Source: Heterotrichella gracilis | Lineage: Eukaryota; Sar; Xanthophyceae; Tribonematales; Xanthonemataceae | NCBI GenBank assembly: GCA_032358255.1 | Contig: JAULBX010017414.1 | Span: 1 to 64,000 of the forward strand | Length of the DNA: 64,000 nt | Direction: 5' to 3' | Shown here: positions 12,501 through 22,969 of the stretch, in pieces | How positions within the stretch are numbered: position 1 is the stretch's first letter | Layout of the letters: the number at the start of each line of letters is the position of its first letter | Notes under the pieces: model-generated | What the model was told of the DNA's origin: nothing | What the model saw: only the letters and a program-made list of their open reading frames with translations | Database searches by the model: none | Made by a program: the position numbers and the translations under genes

Positions 12501-13533
12501 CTGCAGGCGCTGCTGGGGAGGGGTGTAAGGTTTTCAGGTTTTCTGCACTGCCAATGTTAGCGGGCCTGTTGAGCATGGTGAATCTGGTGGTAGTGGTGGG
12601 CATCATGGATGTGGCACCGAGGGTGCTGTGCTGGCGGAGTCCTGGTGGTGGTGGGTGTTGGGTAGCCTAAGAGCCAACCAAACTGTGGCGGGTGTTAGCG
12701 CCTAAAACCCCACCCTCATCCCTCGTCCCTCCTCCACTGTTTACACGGCCCCCCTCCTGGTTCTCACCCCTCCCCTTCACCCCCTTGCAGCGCTCATCGC
12801 CATGGCCTCCTACCTGAACAAGTTTGGCTTCATCGGCTGGTTCAGCGGCCAGGTGGTCAACATCGTGGGGGGCATGGGGCTGCAGTGGCAGGCAAGCTTT
12901 GGAGTGCTGCTGGCGCTCTACTTCTACAGGTGAGGGGGTGGCTAGGGGCTTGAAGCGGGCTAGTAAAAAGCGAAAATTCAGTCAAGGCTAGTATGGGATA
13001 TGTGTTTAGCACAGCCATGGGTTGGTCTTGCATTACACAATTTGGCTGGGCCGGGTGCTGACAATCATCGCAATTACAATCATCCCCGCCCATCATAGCA
13101 GCAGCAGACGCAACTGCATGCCTTACTTGAAGATAAACATAACCTAGACATTGGCAGGTGCGCACGCCTACGTTGTACTGCTGTCACATTCTCTCCCCGA
13201 CCCCCCTTCACTCCCCCCCCCTTTTCCTCCTCCTGCAGCCACTACTTCTTCGCGTCCGGGGCCGCGCACATCGGCGCCATGTACACCGCATTCCTCTCGG
13301 TGGCGGTGGCCACCGGCACCCCCGGCCTGCTGGCCGCCATCGCCTTTGGCCAGCTGTCAAACGTCATGGGCTGCCTTACAACCTACGGCATCGGCTCCGC
13401 GCCGCCCTACTACGGGGCCGGGTATGTGCCCCAGGACAAGTGGTACACCTTTGGGTTCCTCATGTCCCTGGTGTACCTGTCGGTGTGGGTGGTGGCGGGC
13501 GGCGCCTGGTGGAAGGTGATCGGCCTGTGGTAG
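9510..13533 (+). CDS. DiT1: Plastid 2-oxoglutarate/malate translocator (DASS family, DiT1/OMT1-like)
   Basis: Predicted inner-envelope antiporter that imports 2-oxoglutarate for GS/GOGAT in exchange for malate; 558 aa, against about 570 for spinach DiT1. Exons: 9510-9762, 10280-10538, 10908-11149, 11378-11531, 11879-12213, 12791-12929, 13239-13533; every junction restores frame. Exon 1 encodes an Ala/Ser/Arg-rich transit peptide (MAAAFACKPVFATASAPRLR...). Family blocks seen: FLGTIVGIITQPLPLGAVAM, WLSGGFIRSGLGSRIAYG, AEALLAPAIPSVAARAGGI, LILYALYPPEVKQTP, LGPMSVDEKITAF, INWKQCTSDSQAWDTLTWFA, ALYFYSHYFFASGAAHIGAM and the C-terminal YYGAGYVPQDKWYTFGF. This pattern is closer to DiT1 than to bacterial SodiT relatives. 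The tail after the last membrane segment is short (KVIGLW). Introns 1, 2, 4 and 5 carry exon-edge copies. A TGTAA at 14278-14282 is a candidate polyadenylation signal. Confidence 0.95.
10091..10158 (+). repeat. Decayed copy of the 5' edge of DiT1 exon 2
   Basis: The run aaagtggggccctaaccgtc, later gcggtggacattggcgcagc, matches the start of exon 2 at 10288-10345 (caagtggggcgccaacctca, later gcggtgggcattggcgcggc). The copy lies 190 bases upstream, in intron 1. It has lost the reading frame and any clean acceptor. Confidence 0.75.
10575..10728 (+). repeat. Two decayed copies of the 3' half of DiT1 exon 2, separated by telomere-like sequence
   Basis: Segment 10589-10625 repeats the exon 2 end plus donor (ttcagcgcgtttgccagtta with a gtacgtgt donor copy). 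Segment 10664-10722 repeats exon positions 10456-10511 (ccatgtgcggcctggggatg, then ctcaccaagacgctcacctt). CCCTAAA-type runs at 10574-10588 and 10635-10660 sit at both junctions. The block as a whole reads exon end, donor, about 25 bases, telomere motif, then the next copy. Confidence 0.85.
11551..11612 (+). repeat. Telomere-like run plus decayed copy of DiT1 exon 4 3' edge
   Basis: Twenty bases after the exon 4 donor, TTTAGGG-like sequence (11551-11574) is followed by cctggggaacatggtgcctg (11587-11606). This resembles the exon 4 end and donor (cctggggactaccatctcat, then gggcacatggtgcgtgcagg). The arrangement matches the other exon-edge copies in this gene. Confidence 0.6.
12282..12402 (+). 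repeat. Decayed copy of the 3' edge of DiT1 exon 5
   Basis: Positions 12290-12400 repeat exon 5 positions 12104-12212. For example gggctggtgatcctgctggt is present in both, followed by gactggggtgaatcaagtgg versus gactggggtcatcaactgga. Identity is roughly 80-85% over 100 bases. The copy lies about 80 bases after the genuine donor at 12214 and is the longest single exon-edge copy in this gene. Confidence 0.85.
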
Positions 13534-15404
13534 GGCATGGTTGGCATGTGGGAATAGGGATCGGCCTGTGGGTAGGTGGGTTGGGCTGTGGGCGGCCAAT
13601 GTAGGCGGGTGGAGGGGTGATTGGAAAGGGGGAGGGGGGTCCAGCAGCATCAGACCTAGGGGGGACTGGGCCGTGGGGGGTGGCTGGTGCCTGTGGGGAG
13701 GGTGGCGGGGCCACATGGGGGGTGAGGAGTGGGGAGGTAGCGCCATAATATGCGGCATGCCAAGCAAGTGACCCTTGATTGCTGCGGGGATACGTGGTAC
13801 ACTCCTTTTAGGCGTGGCTTAGGTGCAGGGATGCAGTAGGGTGTGGGTGACAGTGACTGCGCGGTGGCGTCGGGGGAAGTAACTGCAAGCAGACTGAGTG
13901 ACAGGTGGTTGAACTCTTCAGCCTGCGTTTGTGACAGGACCCTTTAGGGTCATTAGCAGGCAGCCTGCTGTGTGGGTACTGGGCCAGTGACTGTCTTACT
14001 CAATGTGATGCAACCCGCGCAGTGTGCGGAGGTGTCCCTCTAGCCTCGGGTCAGTGTGGTGGGGATCCAAACAGCATTTGAGAAGAGACAAAAAAATATG
14101 ATGATTGTGCCCTACTAGCCAGGCCCTTTTTACTTGCCAGCCAGCAGTGTGTCTGCATTGTTATAATGCATCATGCATGTACAGGCTGGCCCGGGCCTTG
14201 ACGCAAAGGAATTTCTGCTTTGGGCTGGGAGCTGAATTCTTCCACATCTAAGGTGGAACTTGGAAGGCTTATACCACTGTAAAGCTCACAATTATTTAAA
14301 ACGAGTTATTACAAGAAGATAAATGAGACGCACAAAGGATATCCTTTTCTTTTCAAAAAAGAATGCAGCCAAAATGCGCACGGGTTGTCATTGACTAGCA
14401 GGCAGATCCTAGGATAATCACGACGGGTCAACTGGCCAGTGGAAAACTGCGGCGTTCAAAGTGACTGCCTGCCTACTGATCAGCCTCATGATGCCCTGCA
14501 ACTGCAGCTGTGGGATCATGTAATTGTGGCTACTTTCAGCCCCAGGGCCTGGTTTTCATTCCTTGCAAATCAGCGCTCTTGGAAAACACGCCGACTGTGG
14601 GATAAAAGGGCTGATGCCCCCACTAGGGAGCTCCCTATTACCGTACTCGCCACTGTTCTACTCTAGGCAACATATTGATGGCTGGATGGGCAAGCGCTAG
14701 GGCGCCGCATCCCCCCATGAAATCAGTTTGCTCAAACACTCGGAACACGTAAATCTGCACAGCTTATCTGCGACACTCACAGCAGATACACATTGTCAGG
14801 GGCCGCTGAATGTGTTAAGCACAAAAAGAATTTACCGCGCTTGTGCAATGCACTGTCCAAAAAAGGCATGTGATGCTGAGGAGCCAATGGTAGCTCGTCC
14901 CTACAAAAAGAATGGTGCATGCAAATTGGAACTAAGTACTCTGCAAAAAACATGCGCTGCTGCTACGGCAGTTGCCGGCCCCTGCGCCATTAGCTGTGCA
15001 CCATAAAACCAGCTCTGCCCAAACCCCGGGGCCCCAAACGCGCTGTGCAAGGTTCTGCGTAGCGCTCACCTTGACAAGTACAGCATTGCAGTCACGAACA
15101 GGAAAGAGCGAAACGCAACGGTCATGGTGCGCTGCCAAGCACTTGTATGAGGGCGGGGGAGCGATGGCAACTGCAGCTGATGCCTAGCGGCAAAAGCGAC
15201 CTTGCGCGTGTGACAGTCAGAAATGGAAGTGAAATGAACAGTTGTAAAGTTCCACACATAAGTCAGTGCCGTGGTATACTAATGACGTGACAGCTGCACT
15301 ACAAAATGATGGCAGCGCCCCGCAGAACCCTCCCCCCAAAAACCCAACCACTGCACCGGACGCCGGCGCCGTGAAACACGTTCCCCGGAAACCCCACAGC
15401 CCAC
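13534..15404. other. Convergent spacer between DiT1 and SAT
   Basis: Both genes end here, so the interval should hold two 3' UTRs. The first 100 bases contain degenerate repeats of the DiT1 stop region (gatcggcctgtgg). A TGTAA at 14278-14282 is a candidate plus-strand polyadenylation signal, and TTACA at 14309-14313 is the mirror signal for SAT. I found no supportable exon, RNA gene or element. Confidence 0.5.
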
Positions 15405-17697
15405 TCATATCACATAGTCCAGGATGAAGTCACTGCACTGGTCCATGTCGTGCGAGGGCTCCAGCGCAGGCTCGGTGATGCGCTTGATGACGCGCGCAGG
15501 CACGCCCACAGCCACCGCCCCCGGGGGCAGGTCAGTGACCACCACCGAGCCTGCGCCCACCTTGCTGCCAGCGCCAATCACCACCGGTCCTAGCACATTC
15601 ACGCCAGCGCCTAGAAGCACGCCGTGGCCTACAGGGGTAGGTGAGGAGCCAGGTTAGCGGGGGAGGACGAGCATGGGTTGAATTGGGCTGGCAGGAGTGC
15701 ATGCCCACTTCATGTTGGGTCTGTTTAGATTTTGGGCCCCGCTGGACAGCAGACAGCAGGAGACAGCAGGACCGCGGAATACCATGCATGGGTTCACCCC
15801 CTACCCACCCACCCCACTGAGGCGCGCATAGGTGCGAGCGCTGCTCACCTATCCTGGGGTGCCGCGCGCCCTTGCCGGTTCCGCTGCCCCCCAGCGTCAC
15901 ATGGTGCAGCATGGACACGTTGTCCCCAACCACAGCGGTTTCACCGATCACCACCCCCGTGGCGTGGTCAATGAAGATGCCCCTCCCAATCTGCGCTGCG
16001 GGGTGGATGTCCACATGGAACCGCTCAGAGATGCTGCTCTGCAGGGCCAGCGCCAGGGCCTGCGCAGTCGAAACACAACGATGAGCAAAACTTGAATACA
16101 ATCGGCTGTGCTGCTGCTACTTCCGATTATGATATTGAACCCAATTGAGGACAAGGGAGCTGTGGTGAACAACCCTGTGGTTGGCCCCCAAAACGAAGTG
16201 AACTTCATTGAAGAGTGAGAACTGCATCAGTGCCATGGATGACGCCTCGTGCACAGCCAATGCACGCCTGCAACCCGCAGCCCCTGTGATCTACGACACC
16301 CGCACCCTTACCTTCCTGCCGTTGTTCCACAGCCAGTGCGACACCCGGTAGCTCTGAATGGCCTGGAAGCCCTTGAAGTACAGGAAGCACTGCGAGTACT
16401 TCTCACAGGCGGGGTCACGGTCGTACACGGCGTTCAGGTCGGCCACGCAGTTTGTGATGATGCTCTGCGGGAAGTGGCACATGATTAGGGTTAAGGGTTT
16501 GCGAGGTTGATTATGACCTGGGGAAAGTGGCGCATGGGGGTCATGAGGGGGTAAATGAGAGTCAGAAGCTGTACACAAAAGCGTCAGATCCCACAAAAGG
16601 CATATAAACAGTGCAACAAGTGAAATGCTTGGCAAGTGCACGACTGCAAGCTAACCTGGACATGATTATCAATGCATGTAACGTTTGTACACTTACTGGG
16701 TCATCTTGGTAGGCATCGTTGAATAGGCGGTTGAGCTGGACTCCCAAAAGCGTGGGGCTGGACAGCTTGTTTGCCAGCACGAACGCCAGGGATCGCTCCA
16801 GGAAATTGTGCATCAGGATGTTTTGATGGTAGAAGCTGGCCAGTGATGGCTCCGCAGACTGCAACAAGGGGGGGGACAGTCAGATGCCTGCATATGGGCA
16901 CATGACCCACATTTGAAACACCAAGAGAGCAGAGTGGGCAACGCACCGCGTCTCTGATTGCCTCTTCCCGCATCTCCAGCCACAAGTCATACTCTGAGGG
17001 GTGGTGTGGCTGCGGTTTCCACTGGGTGGAGTCCTCTGGTCGGGTGAAGTCCATTGGGAAGGCGGGTTGGCCTGCAGAAACAGGATGAGGGTGGGAAACC
17101 ACGTGCGTCAAGATCAATGCCAGTGCACTTGCTCAATCTGTAGCTCGTCATGCAATTTCCACTTTCCAATGTTGCAATCAGAATGCGTATGATCGACTGC
17201 ATTGCAAGCAACGTTCTAACCACAGTTTCCCGCTTCAGCCCTGATTAACGATCAAGGGCAGCGACCTCCAATAATCCAACGGTGGGCAGTCAAGGCATGT
17301 GCAGTCCCCTCGAACGACTCATGACACTCACCAGCTTTGTGCATGCGGTCACCGTAAACCAGCTGGTCTCGCCAGCTAAGGGATCCATGCAGGTTGTCGT
17401 TCAAGACCACCACGTCCTGGTACCTAGAAGGCGAGTGCTGCTCAGCTGCCAGGGTATATGCCTTGGGAGAGAACCTTTGGTAAGCCCGAGCGCCAGATGT
17501 GGATGCCGGCTGCGCCCGGCCGTGCAACGCACTGGCTTGATCACCTGAGCAGTGAGGAGCATTATGCTGAGCTACCTGAACAGCCACGGCTCTTTAATTG
17601 CCTGCCAGATTGACAAAAGTCCCGCACCTGCCACCAGGTTCCTGCTCAACCCTCGTCCACCACCCCGGCTCATCGGGTGTACGGTAGAGGGCAACAT
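15405..17697 (-). CDS. SAT: Serine O-acetyltransferase (cysteine synthesis)
   Basis: Converts serine and acetyl-CoA to O-acetylserine, the carbon skeleton for cysteine. 362 aa in seven exons: 17697-17576, 17423-17332, 17071-16947, 16858-16697, 16464-16312, 16059-15849, 15628-15405. The N-terminal helical SATase domain spans about 72-190 ([31 protein letters not shown]). The left-handed beta-helix (hexapeptide repeats) spans about 225-340, with [20 protein letters not shown] carrying catalytic Asp/His positions and [18 protein letters not shown] the acetyl-CoA site. The C-terminus ends in DYVI. In plants and bacteria the terminal Ile inserts into O-acetylserine(thiol)lyase to form the cysteine synthase complex. 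The first exon encodes an Arg/Gly/Leu-rich peptide ([20 protein letters not shown]) that looks like an organelle-targeting sequence. It was chosen because its gtagct donor and the acceptor at 17424 restore frame, and it is the least certain exon. Confidence 0.92.
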
Positions 17698-18879
17698 CGT
17701 TGGAGCCAGCCAAGGAAAACTGCAACGTAACGGGCACAGTATCGTCCACAACACTGCACGGTTGAACACCAATCGCGGCTGTTGAGAATACAGTGTCTGC
17801 TCGAGGTGACTACCAGACACAAACAGTCACCGGGTGATGGCAGCACAAAGTCAACCTGTTGACGCACAATACAACAGTTGCGGCGCTCTGAGGCTTCTTT
17901 ATACACCCCGCATTGTCGCCGACTTGCTTCAAGCGTTGCTGCATGCGCCTGGTAAACACGAACAGGTTAGGACAGCGTCTACAAATACAGGGCCTCATCG
18001 CCGCCCAATTACGTAAATGCGAAGGGTGTGCCATGGGTGATACGGGTATCAAGGGAACGAGAGGAAACTCCAGGTGAATATCTGACCATCAACAAAAATC
18101 CCAGCAAAAATCCAGCCGTGGCGCGCACTGTGCCAGCGTGGCAGAATCTGATACGCGCGGGAACCGCCGCCAGCCCGAAGCTGGACAGATTACCCACAAG
18201 TTTGTGGTCACTTTTGGCCGCCCTGTATCTCCACCTGGCAGACGTGGCGCGCCTCTTTGCGGTCCACATCACACTTTCCAAACCGGATCAGGCGAGGCCT
18301 TCGAAGCTTCGACGGCGCTTGTGGCTGGAAAGGCATGCCTTTCGGAGGCACGTCAGCCACGCCACAACCGAGATTCGGGTGATTTTCGGGTGACTCGCCG
18401 CTTTTCCGCCGTGGATACCAAACCAGGTGAATCTGGTTCGGGCACACGGTGTAAAGCCAAAGGTTTGTGCTTTGCAAGCGCTAAAGCAGCTTTGTCCTGG
18501 TGCATGTCCAACCTTCGAAACACTTCGACGACCAAGGCTCGAAGCATCACGGTGAACCCCTTCCGCAATCGTACCAGCTTGTGCTGACCAGCTTCCCTAA
18601 CCCGCCTCCCTCGGTGCTGCGCGGCTAACGTTCAGCCCACCAGCCTCGATGACATCCGTTGAGACGGGACTGATAGTCCCGAATGACACGCTCCTGCCAG
18701 CCCAACACAGGGCTGGGCTCCTGCCTCCCAGCACGGGAGCAGAGGTGCCTCAAATCCCACAGAACGTGGAGACCCACCGCAAAGTGACGCTCATATCTCC
18801 AAAGGTAGGCCGTGAGCCCGGGTGTGTGGACCAGTAGATATGCCCCATGTCCGCCCCGATATGTTGGTGATTCTTGGCG
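17698..18879. promoter_or_regulatory. Shared upstream region of divergent SAT and Dof genes
   Basis: About 1.2 kb separates the two predicted start codons. Open frames exist (for instance 18138-18587 on the plus strand), but none shows family similarity, splice support or the exon-type codon bias. I therefore treat the stretch as 5' UTRs and promoter DNA. Either gene could have a further 5' exon here. Confidence 0.4.
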
Positions 18880-21448
18880 ATGCCTGGCCAATGTGCGTCC
18901 TTTGGCCTGCCTGTCCTCAACCCTCGCGCTTTGCGCTCTCATCCCGGCCCTTTTCGCGCTCTCGTGCTGAATTACGCCCTTGATATCGTGCAGGGGGTCC
19001 ACACCACGCAAGGCTCATCCCAGGCAGCCAGACACAACGGCTACCCTCGCTCCTCCTCGGGCGAGTGCACCTCCGGAGACAGCATCACCGAGAAGAGCGA
19101 CGACAACAAGGCCTCAGAGTCGCCCGACGGCAGCAGCGGGTCGGATGAGCCTGCCACGACGGGGGTGCAGTCCGGGGAGGGGCAGGCCCAGGAGAGCATT
19201 CCAGAGGCCCAGGCCGCTGCCCCGCTGCTCGAGGAGCAATGCGAGCCCGACGAGGAGGATGCAGGCGCCAAGGGCGACAAGCCCAAGCTCCCTCGGCCCA
19301 CCGGCGTGGCAACGTGCCCCCGCTGCTGCTCCGACAACACCAAATTCTGCTACTACAACAACTACAACGTCAAGCAGCCCAGATACTTCTGCAAGGTATG
19401 AGCACCACCGGTGGCCTCACCACCACACCCCGCACTGAATACCGCACAATTTTCGTCACTTGGGGTGACTATGGACAGAATCTGCCTCAATTTGCCGACT
19501 TGTGTACCCCTTCGTGCCAATTTGCCGACGGCACTGGATCAACTTTCGCTGACTCGCTGCTTGCTGTGTGCCACAGGCGTGCCAACGGTACTGGACAGCA
19601 GGAGGCACCCTTCGCAACGTCCCTGTGGGCGCCGGCAGGCGCAAGAACAAGAGCGCCCAGGCCCGCGAGCAGGAGACTGCCGCCGCTGAGATCGCCAAGC
19701 AAGCTGGCTTCGCAGCAGCGGCAGCGGCCTCCGCGTACGCCGGCCAGTTCAGAAACCTGCTCATGGACCCAGCCCTCGCGCTCAGCGCCAGCGCAGCAGC
19801 CCTCCAGAAGGGCCCAGCCATCTCCAGCCTCGTGGCAGCCAACCCCCTGATGGGATCCGTGCTGCCCGTCAATGCCCTGGCAGTCAACCCCCTCAGCCAG
19901 GTGGGCATGAACTCCATGGCGCAGAAGCTCACCCAGCTGCAGCAAGGCGCACCCTTTGCAGACAGCCGGCTGGCGGGCGCCCTCCTGGGTTCCCAGCTGG
20001 GGCTCAACCTCCTGGGCGCCGACGCCGGGGCCCTCCCCACCCACACCAGGGTGGAGGAGGCTCTGGATGACGGCAGCATCGGCGGCAGGCGCGTGCGCAG
20101 CAGGGCCTCCGAGCCCCTTCCCATGGGCTCGGACGCCATGGAGGCCAGCCTGTTGGCCCTCAGCTCCGAGGCGCACAATGCCAAGCTTGACGCCGCAGCC
20201 CGCGCCAGCTTCCAGCCCTTCGCCGGGGGCCCCGCCGCGCCCAACCCCGCGGCGCTCAACCCCAACACGCAGGCCGAGTGGCTCAACTTCGCTGCCGTGG
20301 CGGCGGCCGCGGGCCAGCAGCAGGCGGTGGTGCAGCAGGCGGCAGCCCAAAAGATGCTGCAGCAGCAGGCGCAGCAGCTCCAGCAGGCCGCTGCCCTTCA
20401 GCAGGCGGCGCAGCTGCAGGCGGCGGTCAACTGGACCCAGGGCCAGAACCCCTACCTGTCTGGGCTGTGGCCCTACAACCTGTACGCAGCCGCGCAGCCC
20501 TCCTGGCCCGCAGGGTAAGCCCACAACCCAAACCGTGCACTGTGCAAGCCACTAACTTGCCTGCACTGCCACGTGCTTTCCCCTGCCCTGTTGCATAGCC
20601 TCTTTCCTTGTCCTCCTTGCTCCAGTTTTGCTAACGCCACCGTTTTTGCTTCTCACAGGAGCAGCAACCCCTCTGCTGACAACCTGAGCATCGTCACCAG
20701 CCAGGTGCAGAGCAGCCAGCAGGCTATGAACAACCAGTCCGCGGCAGCTTGGGGCAATGGTGCGTGCGCACCCACACCTGCCCTTGCTCCCCCCCTGCTG
20801 TGGTTGTTCTATGTAGGCCATTTGTTTGCCCCCTCGGTGCGCAAGTGCACTTTCTCTGCCCTAAACCCTAAAAAGCCTGCACTTTTCGCTTTGTATTTTG
20901 TACAAGTTGCTTTTCCTGTTTCTTTTTTTCTCTTTGCACAACCTTTTCTGTCTGCTGCTTTCCCCAGTGTATGCCACTAGTGCGTTCCTATCCAGCTGCA
21001 ACAACTAACCCCCCTGCTCTCCCTCCTCCAGGCTCAGCAGCCTTCCCTGCCTCGGTCTTGGGAGGCGGAGGCACCGCCGCCTGGAACCCCTGGGGCAACA
21101 ACGCACTGGCGGGCCTCGGCGGCGCCGGTGGCATGTCGGCGAGCCTGCTGCAGCAGCAGCAGTTTGGCCTGGGCAACGCAGGGGCGCTGCTCAACGGGCT
21201 GGCGGTGAGCCAGGCCATGCCAGGAGTGAGCAGCGGCTTGTTGTCAACGGTACGCCTGCTACCACTGCTTGCCTTTGACCTTTCGCCGCAACTGCTTGAG
21301 AAGCGCTGCTTATGCTTTCCTACTATGTATGCTTCGAAAGGGTTTGCACTCCTGCACCCATTGCTGCGCGCGTTGTGGCGTCATCAAGACTGGCTATTTA
21401 CTCGACTTTATTTGCTTCCTGCAGGACGGGATGTCGCATGGAATGTAA
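18880..21448 (+). CDS. Dof-type C2C2 zinc-finger transcription factor
   Basis: Sequence-specific nuclear DNA-binding protein; Dof proteins bind AAAG cores. 598 aa in five exons: 18880-19395, 19577-20514, 20659-20759, 21032-21249, 21425-21448. The Dof finger spans about residues 146-198: [20 protein letters not shown], then [20 protein letters not shown], with Cys at 146, 149, 171 and 174 in the exact CX2CX21CX2C spacing, followed by the basic GAGRRKNK. An intron cuts the finger between the Lys and Ala of CKAC. Upstream is an acidic Ser/Glu-rich region (about 50-135). Downstream are long Ala-, Gln- and Asn-rich segments typical of activation regions, including a QQQ-rich stretch near 400-450. 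The final exon has only eight codons (DGMSHGM, stop). The start codon is the first ATG of the open frame; an additional upstream exon cannot be excluded. Confidence 0.92.
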
Positions 21449-22969
21449 GCAGATGATGCATGCTGCTGCGAAAAGGAAGAAGACGTTACTATTGGGCAAG
21501 CGGAGCACCGCTGGGGTGTGTTGATGACTGTCTGACTTTTGTACTTTCTTACTGTGCCCGGGCATTGGGTAGCGTGGGTTTGCACCCTTGTGGTCTGTCA
21601 GTGGCCTTTCTACTGACCAGAACCAACCAACTCTTGTTTGTGCCTGCCTTCCAGGCTGCCTGCACTTTGCAGCAGTTTTCTGTTCAGAACTGTGGCTCTG
21701 TTTTTGCACTGATTATTGATGGGTCTTTGATTGGTTGCGCCACACTAGCCTAGGGACTGTGTGGACTATTTTTATCGGGATTTTGCTCTCTTCCTCTGGC
21801 GCTTGTTGTACTTGTTGTACTGCGGTGCTGCTGGTTGCAGGCAGGGTGTTGAGGTTTTGCTAAACTGATTCAATTCTTGTGGCTGTCCATAAAAGCAATA
21901 CTTTTATGTTGTGCGCCCTACCAAACTGTGTTGTTGCTGCTTTGTTTTCCGCCCCCAAACTGAAACTGTGATGCTACAAGTTCCAACGCACGCGCAACAA
22001 AGGATTGCAACGCAGCTGTTTTCGCTTTGACATACTCAACCTACTTTTGGCGTTGAGCGGCACTCTTTTGGGAGAAAACGGTGGATTGTATACAGCTGGA
22101 TGCATGTGAGGTGGCAGCACATTGTGAAGCTGCATCCTCGCTGAGCAAGCAGCTTTGCTTGTATATTATTGATACATACCACCTGCGTAATGGTTTATGT
22201 ATAGCAGGGAGATCCTTGAGTCTGTAAGTTACTTGTCAAGAACCCACTGCAACAACGCTGTTGACAGTTGACACACTGTGCTGTTACCGTGCATGGTATG
22301 AGACTTAAGCCATGGTTACCACTGCTAATGCATATGCGATTGACAGATCGGACACCAGAGTACGATGGTAGTACTATGCGGCATGCAGACTTCACCGAGT
22401 CTGGTGGTTCGCTGGGTGAACTTGCAGAGGTTAAAACCCAACCCACACCAACCCTGTATTGATTTCCTTAGCAGGCAACAGCACCCTCAATTGCCTCCTA
22501 AGCAAAAGCTGAGCAATTGAGGGTGCTGCCGCAACCACTCCAAGCCTCCAGCCAATATTGCGTGTGTGCCAATGCAATATCGCTGTGAGTCAACATCTGA
22601 ACACACAGCTGGATACGCATGCACTCAGCCAGGTAGCTGTGGCAACTGCATCACTCAGTTGTTCACGTAGGGTACTAATTACAACGTTGCGGCTCACATT
22701 TGTGGCACAAAGTGCTAGCACTTGCAGTTTTGGAAATTAGCTGTGGCACTTAAAACAGGGGAAACTAGTTTGCTGCGCATATAAGGCAACTCACTTGGGG
22801 AGAGCAGCTGGGCATAAGTAACAAAGGGGGGCGCTATCTAGCAGTTCTTGCAACCAAAACATAGCATAGCAAAAGGCAAGCTGAGAGGTCCTCGAGAGGT
22901 CTGTCGTCACAAGAGCATACAAATCAGTACATAAGAACAGCAAGGTTGGAGCCTGCGCAAAACCCCACT
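21449..22969. other. Convergent spacer between Dof and PB1 genes
   Basis: T-rich, low-GC sequence consistent with two 3' UTRs. TGTAA at about 22220 is a candidate polyadenylation signal for the Dof gene. A perfect 16-bp inverted repeat lies at 22479-22528 and is listed separately. No exon or RNA gene could be supported. Confidence 0.5.
22479..22528. repeat. Perfect 16-bp stem-loop in a convergent spacer
   Basis: cagcaccctcaattgc (22479-22494) is exactly complementary to gcaattgagggtgctg (22513-22528), with an 18-base loop. It lies between the 3' ends of two convergent genes. It could mark transcript ends, be the remnant of a small inverted-repeat element, or be fortuitous; no other copy was seen in the window. 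Confidence 0.8.

Noticed and set aside
17332-17587. Unspliced N-terminal extension of SAT through 17587
   Set aside because: The frame has no ATG; a spliced first exon at 17697-17576 supplies a Met and restores frame.
18138-18587. 149-codon plus-strand open frame in the SAT/Dof upstream region
   Set aside because: No family similarity, no splice context and codon use unlike the confirmed exons; it lies where two promoters are needed.
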